Assembly: GCA_020632955.1 (NCBI GenBank)
Contig: JACKEO010000004.1
Span: 248,001-312,000, forward strand
DNA: 64,000 bases
Direction of reading: 5' to 3'
Source of the DNA: Alphaproteobacteria bacterium
GTDB lineage: Bacteria > Myxococcota_A > UBA796 > GCA-2862545
Both the position numbers and the translations under genes were made by a program. The notes beneath the pieces were generated by a model. It worked only from the letters and a program-made list of their open reading frames with translations, was not told the origin of the DNA and did not search any database. How positions within the stretch are numbered: the stretch's first letter is position 1; every line of letters starts with the position of its first letter. This document shows positions 55,260-64,000 of the stretch, one piece after another.

Positions 55260-55736
55260 TCACGCGTGGAGCGCCCGGTGGTGCCTGTCGAGCCAGTCTA
55301 CCCCGGCGACGACGCGCTCCACGACGGCGACCGGCGTGTGTGGCGCCGCGTAGCGCAGGTCGATGCTCCAGTGGCGGGCGAGCAGCTCCACGCACTCCCC
55401 GAGCGACGCTTCGACGCGTGGCGACAGCGGTCGTCGGGCGGCCCGCCGCTCCGCCACGAGGATCTCGCTCCAGAACCGCAAGGAGTGGAAGCCCTGGTGG
55501 GAGGCGCGGACCCCGAGGAGCACGGCCCGCGCGGCCGTGGTCGCCAGGAGCGCTCGATCCAGGGGAGTGGCGGGTGGCTCGTCTCGAAAGCGGAAGTACG
55601 CGGTCTTGAGGCAGAGCTCCGCGTGGATGCCGAGGAGGTAGACGCACCCCGCCGCCCGACCCTCGCACCACAAGGCGGCCCCATCCCAGAGTCGCGCTTC
55701 GCGCGCGAGCTCCGCATCCTGGAGGGAGAGGCGCAT
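55260..55736 (-). CDS. HEPN-like domain protein
   Basis: 158 residues from the ATG at 55736 (GGGGTGGAAC upstream); an ATG at 55796 is possible. The helical stretch GAALWCEGRAAGCVYLLGIHAELCLKTAYFR matches the pattern of HEPN helices 1-2 (small bundle with a G-x-x-x-E-x-x-L-K core), and FHSLRFWSEIL with RHWSIDLRYAAPH supplies the later helices, with an R-x4-H-like arrangement only in part. HEPN proteins are often RNases or nucleotide-binding partners in toxin-antitoxin or defence modules. With the small gene directly behind it this is a candidate two-gene module. Identification is from pattern only. Confidence 0.6.
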   Translation of the reverse strand: MRLSLQDAELAREARLWDGAALWCEGRAAGCVYLLGIHAELCLKTAYFRFRDEPPATPLDRALLATTAARAVLLGVRASHQGFHSLRFWSEILVAERRAARRPLSPRVEASLGECVELLARHWSIDLRYAAPHTPVAVVERVVAGVDWLDRHHRALHA

Positions 55737-55876
55737 GTTCCACCCCGACGACAGGGCCATGGAGGTAGCCGCGTGTGACACCCATGTGCGCTCCATGCCC
55801 GCCCGATTTCCCCGCGGCAGGCGCCCACCGGCATCCCCGATTCGCGGACCGGGTAGGGACGTTCTGGAGGATCGCG

Positions 55877-56701
55877 ATGCGACCCGGCTTCACCCCGCTC
55901 CTCCTCGCGCTCGCGGGCTGCCCCCACCGCGCACAGACACCCGCCGCCGCGCCCGCGGTGACCACCCTCGCTGAAGCCCCCCCGGCGCCCGCACCGCCAC
56001 CGGCACCGCCACCGGCACCGCCCGCGCCCTTCGAGCCGCCGTCGGGGCAGGCCGCCGCGTGGTTCCACGTGGCGCCGACGCCGGCCGGAGACGCCCTGTA
56101 CGCCGGCTGGGAGGCCGACCACCCCGCTCCCTGGGCGGTCTTCCCCGCGGCCACGCTCACGTCACTGCGCGCCGCCTACGACGAGGCCGGTGCGCGCCTC
56201 ACGATCCGCGCGGGCGACACCGACCTGCTCCTGCTGGACCGCCCAGGTGGCACGGTGCTCCGTGAAGCGCGCTGGCTCGGCCAGGCCCTGTCGCTCGCCG
56301 TCGACGTGCAGGGCACGGAGGTGCCGCTGCCGCCCTGGACGCGCCCGTCGTCCGCCTACCGCCAGACCCGCTCGGACTGCGGCGCGCCCGATGCACCGAT
56401 CGTCATGGGCAGCCTGGCGAAGGAGGGGATCGACACCACCGTGCGGTCTGCCCTGTCCAAGGTGCGTGCCTGCACCCGACGCGCGCTCTCCGGCACGTCG
56501 CAGCTCGGCGGCTACGTGGAGATGCGCTTCGTCGTCGCGCAGGACGGCCGGGTGAGCGAGGCCGTCGCCGTGGGCACCACCCTGGGCCGCCCCGACGCCG
56601 AGCAGTGCATCGCCGACGCGATCCGGGGGCTGGTCTTCGAGGAGCCGGCGGGCTGCGGGGTGGTGGTGGTGACCTACCCGTTCGTGCTCGCGCGGGACTG
56701 A
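55877..56701 (+). CDS. Lipoprotein with an AgmX/PglI (TonB-C-like) C-terminal domain
   Basis: 274 residues from the ATG at 55877, with GGAGG nine bases upstream; signal MRPGFTPLLLALAGC. A Pro/Ala linker (PPAPAPPPAPPPAPP) spans the envelope, then a middle beta domain, then the C-terminal fold: GIDTTVRSALSKVRACTRRAL, GGYVEMRFVVAQDGRVSEAV, CIADAIRGLVFEEP. This is the AgmX/PglI C-terminal domain, known from Myxococcus gliding/polar proteins and distantly like TonB-C. Three cysteines in the domain (RACTR, QCIAD, AGCGVV). Function unknown, envelope-bound; it is lineage-typical. Starts 140 bp from the divergent HEPN-like gene. Confidence 0.8.
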   Translation: MRPGFTPLLLALAGCPHRAQTPAAAPAVTTLAEAPPAPAPPPAPPPAPPAPFEPPSGQAAAWFHVAPTPAGDALYAGWEADHPAPWAVFPAATLTSLRAAYDEAGARLTIRAGDTDLLLLDRPGGTVLREARWLGQALSLAVDVQGTEVPLPPWTRPSSAYRQTRSDCGAPDAPIVMGSLAKEGIDTTVRSALSKVRACTRRALSGTSQLGGYVEMRFVVAQDGRVSEAVAVGTTLGRPDAEQCIADAIRGLVFEEPAGCGVVVVTYPFVLARD

Positions 56702-56751
56702 ACGGCGAGGATCCGGTCGAGCGCCACGTCCCGAACCGCCCGCCCTCACCC

Positions 56752-57825
56752 CTACCGCACCCCCCACCCCCGCTCCCCCAGCCACCCCGCCACCGCTTCC
56801 GCCACCACCGCATTCCCCGCCGGCGTGTAGTGCCCGTCGTCGCGGAACCACGGGCCCTCGCGCCACGCGCCGCCCGGGCTCGCGGCCGCGAAGGCCGGCG
56901 TGGCGTCGAGGAAAGGGATGCCGGCCTCCTCGCAGGCGCGCGCCGTGCCCGCCTTGAGCGCGGGCTCGCTCTCGCGCAGGTGGGGCAGCCACACCAGCAG
57001 GGGCTGGCGGTCGTGGGCCTGCACCAGCTCCCCCCAGGCCTGTACGATCCGGTAGGGCACCGACGGGTCCTGCAGCTGCTCCTCGCCGCGCACGAGGCGG
57101 GTGGCCAGGAAGCGGGCGAAGCCCCAGGAGCCCGTGAGCGGCCGGTCGGGAGGGATGCGCGGCGGCACGGGCACGTTGGTGAGCACCAGCTCGCCGTCGA
57201 CGAGCTGGAAGAGGGGACGGCCGTGGCCGCTCATCCAGCGGTCCTGCCGGGCCCGTCGCAGGTCGGCGTCGATGATCGCCATCACCACGACGTCGGCCTC
57301 GAAGGCCAGGCCGTCCTCCCGGTACCAGAGGAACATCTGGTCGACGCCGTAGGCCGACGCGCCCATGTTGACGACCTCGACGTCCTGCAGCCGGGCCTCC
57401 AGGAGCGCAGGCCAGGTGTCGGCGGTGGCCACGTTGCCGAAGGTGAAGGAGTCGCCCAGCGCCACCACGCGCCGCTGGCCGGCCGGCCGCGCCAGGGTGT
57501 GGTCACGCTCGCCGCGGAAGCCGTTCGCGTTGATCGTCCACACCACGTCGGGTCCGAAGCCCTCCATGGGCACCGACCGGCCGGGCGCGTGCTTCCACCC
57601 CAGCAGCGGGTCGTCCTGGTTGATCGGGTCCTCGCCCACCACCTGGGCCACGCCCACCTGGGCCACGCGCTGGCGCCACGCCCCCCAGGCCTCGCGCACC
57701 TCCCAGAGGAACCACGCCGCACCCAGGAGCAGGGCCAGGTCCACCAGCAGGATGACGGCCCGCGCCGCCCGCCGCGCGAGGGGCGAGCGCGCCTCCGGGG
57801 GAGGGCTCGGAGCGGGCGTGGACAT
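56752..57825 (-). CDS. Membrane-anchored SGNH/GDSL hydrolase-like protein
   Basis: 357 residues. An N-terminal transmembrane helix (AARAVILLVDLALLLGAAWF, about 20-39) is followed by a periplasmic domain. The block I motif is VALGDSFTFGN (Ser nucleophile), a later conserved Asn lies in NMGASAYGVDQ and the final D-x-x-H is in FRDDGHYTPAGN. ANGFRGERD upstream of block I is typical of the AlgX/DUF459-type SGNH subgroup that acts on surface polysaccharides (O-acetylation or deacetylation). Substrate unknown. It converges on the AgmX-type lipoprotein with a 50-bp gap. Confidence 0.82.
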   Translation of the reverse strand: MSTPAPSPPPEARSPLARRAARAVILLVDLALLLGAAWFLWEVREAWGAWRQRVAQVGVAQVVGEDPINQDDPLLGWKHAPGRSVPMEGFGPDVVWTINANGFRGERDHTLARPAGQRRVVALGDSFTFGNVATADTWPALLEARLQDVEVVNMGASAYGVDQMFLWYREDGLAFEADVVVMAIIDADLRRARQDRWMSGHGRPLFQLVDGELVLTNVPVPPRIPPDRPLTGSWGFARFLATRLVRGEEQLQDPSVPYRIVQAWGELVQAHDRQPLLVWLPHLRESEPALKAGTARACEEAGIPFLDATPAFAAASPGGAWREGPWFRDDGHYTPAGNAVVAEAVAGWLGERGWGVR

Positions 57826-57853
57826 CGCCGGACCCTAACGCGCGCCCGTGCGC

Positions 57854-58880
57854 CTACTCGAGGTCCAGGTCCTCGGGCTCCACCCAGGACCGCTCCACCT
57901 CCAGCTCCACCACGCGACCGCCGCGGATCACCTGCAGCCGCACGGTCTCGCCCACCGGGCCCGTCACGCGGGCGATCTGCTCGGGGAGACGCAGCCCGGA
58001 CAGGGGCTGGCCGTCGGCGCCCACCACCAGGTCCCCTTCCCGCAGCCCCGCCAACGCCGCCGGGGTGCCCGGCGGCACGTCGGTGAGCACCACGCCGTCC
58101 GGATCGCTGCGCACCATGGCGCCGATGCCCCCCACGTCCACCGCGGGCACGTGCAGCACGAGGTCCACGTGCTCCCCGTCCAGCGGCGCCAGCTCCACGG
58201 CCTCGGACTCGGCCACGAGCACCCCGTCACGACGCCGGGCCTGCACCACGCAGGAGCTCCCGGGCGGACGCTCCACCCGCACCACGCCGCCCTCGTACAC
58301 GCCCGGCAGGCCGCAGCCCATCAGCTGCAGCGGGGCACCGTCGCGTGGGTCGTCCACGCGCACCGCGAGCGTCCAGGGCGCGGGCGGCGGACCCACCGTG
58401 CAGGTGGTGGACCGTCCCTCCCCGCTCCAGCGCAGCGTGTGGACGGCCTCCCCACCCCGACGGACCACGCCCTGGCGCGCCGTGCCCCGCGGCGAGAACA
58501 CCAGGTCACCGCCCTGCTTCTCCAGGGCCACCGCCACGGGCAGGTCCAGCTTCCCGCCCTGCACGCGCGTGACCAGCTCCGCCGACCCGCCCTCGAACCC
58601 GCGCGGCACCGCGGGCAGACGTGGGGCACCTGCTCCTCCGCGACCGCCGGCTGCGAGCCGGCGCCACCGGCGCCGCCGCAGGCTCCTCGGCCCCGGCGTC
58701 CACCTGCGGCGGCGTCGTGACCCGCACCGCCGGCACGGGCGCATCGACCACGGCAGGTGCCTGCCGCACGAAGGGTTCGGGCTCGTCCCCCGCCGGCAGC
58801 CAGAGCACCCACAGCGCGCCCAGCACCACGATGGCCATGAGCACGGCCACCACCCAACGCCCGTCGAGCCGGAACCTCAT
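57854..58880 (-). CDS. Membrane-anchored PDZ-domain protein, frameshifted
   Basis: ATG at 58880 overlaps the RND stop (ATGA) and opens MRFRLDGRWVVAVLMAIVVL, a single membrane helix, and a Pro/Ala-rich linker ending near VAPA. At about 58640-58690 the reading frame changes. The sensible continuation (LPAVPRGFEGGSAELV and onward) is in another frame and runs to the stop at 57854, with a PDZ domain at the C-terminus: GVVLTDVPPGTPAALAGLREGDLVVGADGQ. TM-linker-PDZ resembles GspC. The position after adaptor and pump suggests a periplasmic scaffold of the second RND system. The shift may be real or a sequencing error in a GC-run. Confidence 0.65.
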
Positions 58881-61800
58881 GCGCGGCGACCTCCCGTGGC
58901 CAGGGCGTACACCGCCGGCACCACGCCCAGCGTGAGCAGGGTGGACACGGTGAGCCCGCCGATCACCGCCACGGCCAGCGGACGTTGCACCTCGGCCCCG
59001 GCACCCAGCCCGAAGGCCAGCGGCAGCAGCCCCAGCACCGTGGTGGACGTGGTGATGAGGATGGGCCGCAGGCGCATGGCGCCGGCGCGCTGCACGGCGT
59101 CGAGACGGTCGAGACCCTCGGCACGGCGACGGTTGATGGCGTCCACGAGCACGATCGCGTTGTTCACCACCACGCCCGCCAGCACGATCAGCCCGATGAA
59201 GGCCACCACCGACAGCGGCAGGCCCCACAGCGCGAGGCCCGCCACCACGCCCACGTAGGCCAGCGGCACGCTGAACAGGATCACCAGCGGGTGCACCAGG
59301 TGCTCGAAGGTGGACGCCATGATCACGTAGACCAGGAAGATGGCGAGTCCCAGCGCCAGCCCCAGCGAGGCCAGGGCGCCCGTGAGCTCGCTCGCCTGAC
59401 CGCCCAGCTCCCAGGTGACGTCGTCGCCGAGCGCCAGGGTGGCCAGCGTGGCGCGGATGGCCTCGATGCCGGCCGACAGGTCGAGACCCGCCAGGCTGGC
59501 CGACACCACCACCGCCCGCTGCTGGTCCACCCGCCGGATCTCGCTGGGCCCCACCGCCTCGGTGAGCGTGGCCACGGCACCCAGCTGGATGGGCGATCCG
59601 TTCGCCAGGCCCACGTCGATGCGCTCGAGGTCGGCCAGGGAGGAGCGCTCGGCCTCGTCGAGCTGCACCCGCAGCTCCACCCGCTCGTCGCCGCGGTGCA
59701 GCTCGGTGGCCACCACGCCCTGCACCCGGTCGCGCACCGCCCGCGCCGCCGTGGAGGTGTCGAGACCGAAGCGGGCCAGGCGCTCCCGGTCGTAGACGAT
59801 GCGGATCTCGGGGTAGCCGCGCCCCAGGCTGGTGCGCACGTCGGCCAGCTCGGGCCGGGCACGCAGGGCCTCCACCACGCCGTCCCCCACCTCCCGCAGG
59901 CGGTCGAGGTCGTCGACGTGGAGCACCACCTCCAGCGGCGTGCGGAAGGAGAAGAGGGTGGGCCGCACCAGCTGGGCGTCCAGGTGCTGGACCCGCTCCA
60001 GCAGCGCGCGCACCTGCGTCATCACGGCCGCCTCGCGCTCGGCCAGCGAGCCGCCCGGCGTCAGCTGCACGCGCACCCGGGCGGTGTGCTCGCCCTCGTC
60101 AGCGTCCGCGTCGGCGCGCCCGTCGGACCCGATGGTGGCGTACACCACGTCCACGTCGTCCAGGCCGGCGATCTCCTCCTGGAGCAGCGCCACCACCCCG
60201 GCGGTGCGGTCGAGCGGCGTGCCCACCGGCAGCGCGAGCTCGGCGGTGAAGCGGCCCTGGTGCACCTCGGGCAGCAGCTCCGCACCCAGCCAGCCGGTGG
60301 CCTGCAGGGCCACCACGAAGAGCACCGCGCCCCCCGCCACCACCCCGGCGGGCGTCCGCAGCACGCCGCCGAGCGTGGCCTCGTAGGCGCCGGCCACGCG
60401 CAGGTAGACGGCCTGGAAGCGGTCGGCGAACCAGCCGGCGACGAGGCCCACGGGCCCCGAGACGGCCCGCCGTCCGCGCAGCGCGAGGGCCAGCGCCACG
60501 CGGGTGAGCCACCGCAGCGCCGCCAGGGTCAGCGCCCCGAGCACCTCCACCAGCAGGCGGGCGAGCAGGTAGGGCAGCAGCAGCCACCGCCACGCACGCG
60601 CCCGACACCACGCCAGCGCCTCGCGGAACGCGCCCAGCGGGCGCTGCAGCAGCCCCTCGGCCGCCGCCTCCTCGGCCGGCACCTCGGGCGGACGGGGGTC
60701 GAGCGCCGCCACCGTGGGCACGAGGAAGAGGGCCACCGCCAGCGAGGCCAGGAGCGAGCCCACCACCGCCAGCGACAGGTCGCCGAAGAGCTCGCCGCCC
60801 ACGCCCTCGACGAAGCCGATGGGGGCGAAGACCGCCACCGTGGTGAGCGTGGACGCCACCACCGCCGCGGCCACGTCCTGTGTGCCCAGCACGGCCGCCT
60901 CGCGTCGCGGCCGCCCCTCGTCGAGGTAGCGCTGGATGCTCTCGAGCACGACCACCGCGTTGTCGACGAGCATGCCCACGCCGAGCGCCAGCCCGCCCAG
61001 GCTCATCAGGTTCAGGCTGATGCCGCCCAGGTACAGGGGCGCGAAGCCCACCACCACGCTCACGGGGATGGCCAGGCCGATGATGCCGGTGGCGCGGGCG
61101 TCGCGGAGGAAGAGGTAGAGCACCACCACCGCGAGCAGGCCGCCCAGCAGCACCGCGCTCCGCAGGTTGTCGATGGCCTCCTCGATGAAGGCCGCCTGGT
61201 CGTCGAGCAGGGCCACCCGCACGCCCTCGGGCAGCGTGGCGGCGAGGCCCTTCGCGGCCTTCACCTGGTCGGCCAGGGCCTGCTTGCGGGGACCGTCCTC
61301 CATCGCCTCGAGCGTGGCCTCGTCCACGGGCGGCGTGCCGCCGAGCACCAGCCGCTTCACGTCGCGGGCCACGTCCACCACGTTCGCGTCGGCCTCCTTG
61401 AAGACCTCCACCTCCACGGCCTCGGCGCCGTCGAGCTGGCTGATGACCTGGCGCTCCACGTGGGTCTCGCGCACCGTGGCCACGTCGGTGAGGGGCACGA
61501 GCACGCCATCGGCGCGGCGGATGCGCAGGGCGGCGATGTCGTCCACCTGCTGCAGCTGCGACAGCGTGCGCACCAGGTACTCGGTGTCGCCCTCCAGCAC
61601 GGAGCCGCCCGCGAGGTTGACGTTGCCCGCGTCGAGCGCCGACCGCACCTGGTCGGCCGTGAGCTGGCGGGCCGCGAGCCAGTCCTTGCGCAGCTCCACG
61701 CGCACCTCGCGCTCCAGCCCGCCGCGCACGCGCACCGCCGCCACGCCCTCCATGGCCTCCAGCGTGCGCTTGAGCTCCTTGTCGGCCAGCGAGCGCAGCA

Positions 61801-62293
61801 GCAGCAGGGCCTGCTCCGGGGGGAGGCGCAGCACCTCGGGGTCGTAGGAGATGGCCAGCCGCAGGAAGGGCTCGAGCGAGGGGTCGTAGCGGAGCAGCAG
61901 CGGCCGGTCGGCGTCGTCGGGCAGGAAGGTGGTCTGCAGGGCCTCGCGCGCCGCCTGGGCGGCCGCGTCCATGTCGGTGTTCCAGTCGAAGCCGAGCACC
62001 ACGTCGGAGCCCCCGGCCCGGCTGCGGCTCTCGAGCGTCACCAGGCCGTCGAGGGTGGCGAGGTTCTCCTCCACCGGGCGGCTCACCTGGGCCTCGACCT
62101 CCTGGGGTGCGGCGCCGTCGTAGGTCGTGCGCACCGTGAGCGTCGGGTAGGTCAGATCGGGCATCAGCTCGATGGGCAGGCGCTGGTAGCTCACCACGCC
62201 GAAGACCACGGCCGCGAGGAAGACCATCGTCATCGCCACGGGGCGGGCGACCACCTCGCCGAAGAAGCCGCCGGGCGCGGCGTCGGGCTCCAC
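58877..62293 (-). CDS. RND-family efflux transporter with an enlarged central region
   Basis: 1,138 residues, about 100 more than typical. First helix ARPVAMTMVFLAAVVFGVVSY, porter domain ELMPDLTYPTLTVRTTYDGAAPQ, conserved LALGVGMLVDNAVVVLESIQRYLDEG in helix 4 and VVVNNAIVLVDAINRRRAEG in the second half. Between the two halves there is an extra block, roughly residues 530-640, with hydrophobic and amphipathic segments (WRWLLLPYLLARLLVEVLGAL) ahead of the usual helix 7. HAE1-type proton antiporter for hydrophobic compounds. Three bases separate it from the upstream adaptor gene; it overlaps the PDZ gene. No dedicated TolC here. Confidence 0.92.
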   Translation of the reverse strand: MEPDAAPGGFFGEVVARPVAMTMVFLAAVVFGVVSYQRLPIELMPDLTYPTLTVRTTYDGAAPQEVEAQVSRPVEENLATLDGLVTLESRSRAGGSDVVLGFDWNTDMDAAAQAAREALQTTFLPDDADRPLLLRYDPSLEPFLRLAISYDPEVLRLPPEQALLLLRSLADKELKRTLEAMEGVAAVRVRGGLEREVRVELRKDWLAARQLTADQVRSALDAGNVNLAGGSVLEGDTEYLVRTLSQLQQVDDIAALRIRRADGVLVPLTDVATVRETHVERQVISQLDGAEAVEVEVFKEADANVVDVARDVKRLVLGGTPPVDEATLEAMEDGPRKQALADQVKAAKGLAATLPEGVRVALLDDQAAFIEEAIDNLRSAVLLGGLLAVVVLYLFLRDARATGIIGLAIPVSVVVGFAPLYLGGISLNLMSLGGLALGVGMLVDNAVVVLESIQRYLDEGRPRREAAVLGTQDVAAAVVASTLTTVAVFAPIGFVEGVGGELFGDLSLAVVGSLLASLAVALFLVPTVAALDPRPPEVPAEEAAAEGLLQRPLGAFREALAWCRARAWRWLLLPYLLARLLVEVLGALTLAALRWLTRVALALALRGRRAVSGPVGLVAGWFADRFQAVYLRVAGAYEATLGGVLRTPAGVVAGGAVLFVVALQATGWLGAELLPEVHQGRFTAELALPVGTPLDRTAGVVALLQEEIAGLDDVDVVYATIGSDGRADADADEGEHTARVRVQLTPGGSLAEREAAVMTQVRALLERVQHLDAQLVRPTLFSFRTPLEVVLHVDDLDRLREVGDGVVEALRARPELADVRTSLGRGYPEIRIVYDRERLARFGLDTSTAARAVRDRVQGVVATELHRGDERVELRVQLDEAERSSLADLERIDVGLANGSPIQLGAVATLTEAVGPSEIRRVDQQRAVVVSASLAGLDLSAGIEAIRATLATLALGDDVTWELGGQASELTGALASLGLALGLAIFLVYVIMASTFEHLVHPLVILFSVPLAYVGVVAGLALWGLPLSVVAFIGLIVLAGVVVNNAIVLVDAINRRRAEGLDRLDAVQRAGAMRLRPILITTSTTVLGLLPLAFGLGAGAEVQRPLAVAVIGGLTVSTLLTLGVVPAVYALATGGRRA

Positions 62294-62296
62294 GGG

Positions 62297-63439
62297 TCAG
62301 CCCGCCTCGGCCGCGGCCGCCGCCTCGGCGCCGGCCTCGGCAGGCGCGTCCTTCGACGGCTTCGGGTCGCCGGGCTCCCGCACGCGCGCGCCGTCGCGCA
62401 GGCTGCCCTGGCCCACCACCACCACGGCGTCGCCCTCGGCCACCCCGCTCGCGATCTCGGTGACCAGCGGGTCCGACAGGCCGAGCGCCACCGGCACGCG
62501 GCGGGCCACCTTCACCTGCTCCGACGCCCCCTCGGGCACCTCGCGCTCCACCCGGAAGAGCACGGCCACGCCGTTGTCGTACACCACGGCGTCCTTGGGC
62601 ACGACGAGCACGGCCTCGCGCCGATCGACCTCGAGCTGCACCGACACGTACTGGCCCGGGCGCAGCACCTCCTGCCCGGGATCGAGCGTGAGGGTGACCT
62701 CGAAGGTGCCGGTGGTGGGGTCGATGACCGGCGCGATGCGCGTGACCCGCGCGTCGGCCGCCGCGGCCTCGTCGTAGGCGGAGACCAGCCGGGCCGGCTG
62801 CCCCACGCGCACCCGGGAGACGTCGCGCTCCGGGAGCCGGGCGCGCACGAGCAGCTCCGACAGGTCGACCACCTGGAAGATGCGCCGCGCCGACGTGGCC
62901 AGCTCGCCCACCCGCAGGTCGCGCGCGGCCACCACGCCGTCGATGGGCGAGGTGATGCGCGTGTCGCCGGCGGTGCGGGCGGCCTCGCGCAGGCGGGTGC
63001 GCGCCGTGGCGAGCTGGTAGCGGAGGTCTTCGAGCTCTCGCTCGCTCACCGCCCCGCGCTCGAAGAGCTGCCGCAGCTCGGCCACGCGATCCTCGAGCTG
63101 GTCGACCTCGGCCCGCGCCACCTCGGCGCCCGCGTCGAGGGAGACGTTCTCGAGCACGGCCAGCGCCTGGCCCTTGCGCACGCGGTCGCCCACGTCGACG
63201 AGCACCTGCAGGGCGCGCCCCGTGGCGGTGGGCACCAGGTCGGCGCTGGCCACGGCCTCCACGGCGGCGGAGGCCACGAGCAGGTCGCGCACGTCGCCGC
63301 GACCCACGGGGGCCGTCTCGACCACCGCCACCGGCACCGGGCGTTCCTTGGCGTGCTCCTCGCCCTCGTCGCCACCGCAGGCGACGAGGCCCGCGCCCAG
63401 CAGCCAGAGCAGGGCGAGCGTGGCGCCCACTGCGCGCAT
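62297..63439 (-). CDS. HlyD/AcrA-type periplasmic adaptor lipoprotein of the RND system
   Basis: 380 residues; ATG at 63439 after GAGAGGTCGCG; signal MRAVGATLALLWLLGAGLVAC. Lipoyl-type half-motif LQVLVDVGDRVRKGQALAVLE, helical hairpin AEVDQLEDRVAELRQLFERGAVSERELEDLRY, second lipoyl half DTRITSPIDGVVAARDLRVGE, then beta-barrel and membrane-proximal parts (LRPGQYVSVQLEVDRREAVLVVPKDAVVYDNGVAVLF). It links the pump to an outer-membrane duct. First gene of a leftward adaptor-pump-PDZ operon; divergent from the partial gene at 63578. Confidence 0.92.
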   Translation of the reverse strand: MRAVGATLALLWLLGAGLVACGGDEGEEHAKERPVPVAVVETAPVGRGDVRDLLVASAAVEAVASADLVPTATGRALQVLVDVGDRVRKGQALAVLENVSLDAGAEVARAEVDQLEDRVAELRQLFERGAVSERELEDLRYQLATARTRLREAARTAGDTRITSPIDGVVAARDLRVGELATSARRIFQVVDLSELLVRARLPERDVSRVRVGQPARLVSAYDEAAAADARVTRIAPVIDPTTGTFEVTLTLDPGQEVLRPGQYVSVQLEVDRREAVLVVPKDAVVYDNGVAVLFRVEREVPEGASEQVKVARRVPVALGLSDPLVTEIASGVAEGDAVVVVGQGSLRDGARVREPGDPKPSKDAPAEAGAEAAAAAEAG

Positions 63440-63577
63440 CGCGACCTCTCGCAGACGGCCGGGACCTAGCGCGGACGGCTGCTTCCCGCCGGTGCGTCGA
63501 CGACTTCGGACGACTGGCCCGGCATCGTCCCGTCGACCGCGGTAGGCTCGCCCCGCCCGCCTCGCCCCGCACGGCCC

Positions 63578-64000
63578 ATGCACCCCCTCTCCGCCGCCGT
63601 CGCCGATCTCTTCGAGGCGCTCGCGCGTCACGGCCGGGCGGTCACGCGCAGCGACGAGGACCAGCGCCGTCAGCTCGCCACCGAGGTGGGCGGGCACGTG
63701 GCGCACGTGGTGAGCGTGGCCGAGCAGGGGCCCGCGCCCGCGAAGGACGAGCCGCCCCCTCGCGCCGTGGCGCTCGCCATGGCCCGCGCGCTCTTCGGCT
63801 CGCCCCACCTGTCGCAGACGCTGTCGGTCTTCACCACGGCCAGCGAGTACCGGGTGTTCGTGCCCTCGCCGCAGCTCGCCGACGCGCTGGGCCTCGCCCC
63901 GTGGGAGCTCGAGGAGCTGCGCAACGACCTCGACGTGGAGGTGGCCGCCTTCCTCAAGCAGAGCCGTGCCCTGCACTGGCTCTGGTCGAAGGGCGGCAAC
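63578..64000 (+). CDS. Unidentified cytoplasmic protein, 3' end outside window
   Basis: 141 codons from the ATG at 63578 to the right edge without a stop. No signal peptide. Mixed alpha/beta composition: HPLSAAVADLFEALARHGRAV, HVAHVVSVAEQG, AMARALFGSPHLSQ, EYRVFVPSPQLADALGLAPWELEELRNDLDVEV. I recognise no family. The start has no strong ribosome binding site (GCACGGCCC precedes it), but the composition and frame bias look coding, and the gene is divergent from the adaptor operon with 138 bp between. Confidence 0.6.
   Translation, partial: MHPLSAAVADLFEALARHGRAVTRSDEDQRRQLATEVGGHVAHVVSVAEQGPAPAKDEPPPRAVALAMARALFGSPHLSQTLSVFTTASEYRVFVPSPQLADALGLAPWELEELRNDLDVEVAAFLKQSRALHWLWSKGGN

Overview
The window is very GC-rich (roughly 70 percent by eye), gene-dense Gram-negative chromosome. 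It most resembles a member of the Myxococcota (formerly Deltaproteobacteria), probably an uncultured or marine lineage. The clues are several lipoproteins with MopE-type Asp/Cys repeats (DCDD...CNGxDDDCD), the Myxococcus cysteine-rich repeat (CGDG...CDDGN...DGC), Asp/Thr-rich linkers after lipoboxes, an AgmX/PglI-type C-terminal domain, many secreted hydrolases and a sterol-methyltransferase-like enzyme. The assignment rests on gene content, not on a marker gene. No tRNA, rRNA or CRISPR array was seen.

Layout. 1-4155: partial GT87-like membrane protein, a PhyH-type dioxygenase with a readable promoter, a large inverted repeat and a lipoprotein lipase. 4272-9757: ilvD and a MopE-type lipoprotein that would be neighbours but are separated by a 1,250-bp unit carrying an HTH gene and a GNAT gene; a 46-bp direct repeat of the ilvD 3' end bounds it. 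10166-15609: a lower-GC islet. A decayed IS1182-type transposase and a decayed IS630-type transposase flank a frameshifted secreted M23/SLH/Cys-repeat protein. 15690-21846: three secreted lipoproteins (kelch-type, esterase, MopE-type). 21857-24409: an Mla-type lipid transport operon (MlaE, MlaF, MlaD). 24562-30955: large NAD-glutamate dehydrogenase, pectinacetylesterase-like lipoprotein, cytochrome bd oxidase (CydAB). 31043-36662: Uma2-type protein, EamA permease, patatin with a probable C-terminal barrel, and a TetR/sterol C-24 methyltransferase-like pair with a palindromic operator.

36671-42599: a cell-surface cluster, including a protein with the domain order of an animal ADAM protease (prodomain, HExxHxxxxxHD protease, disintegrin, Cys-rich), next to a lipoprotein with 15 small two-cysteine modules and pentapeptide repeats. 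42616-52090: a leftward run of three overlapping sulfatase lipoproteins, a small exported protein, an RND pump and a TolC-like protein. 52179-57825: PLD-like protein, small lipoproteins, a HEPN-like gene with a small partner, an AgmX-type lipoprotein and an SGNH hydrolase. 57854-63439: a second RND system (adaptor, pump, PDZ protein with a frameshift). 63578-64000: start of an unidentified gene.

As a whole the region codes for the cell envelope and its surroundings: degradative enzymes tethered as lipoproteins, lipid and drug export, and surface proteins, with a few core metabolic genes (ilvD, GDH, cydAB) between them. Strongest leads: the bacterial ADAM-like protease, the 46-bp-repeat-bounded HTH/GNAT unit, the TetR-controlled sterol methyltransferase-like gene, and the islet between two dead insertion sequences.
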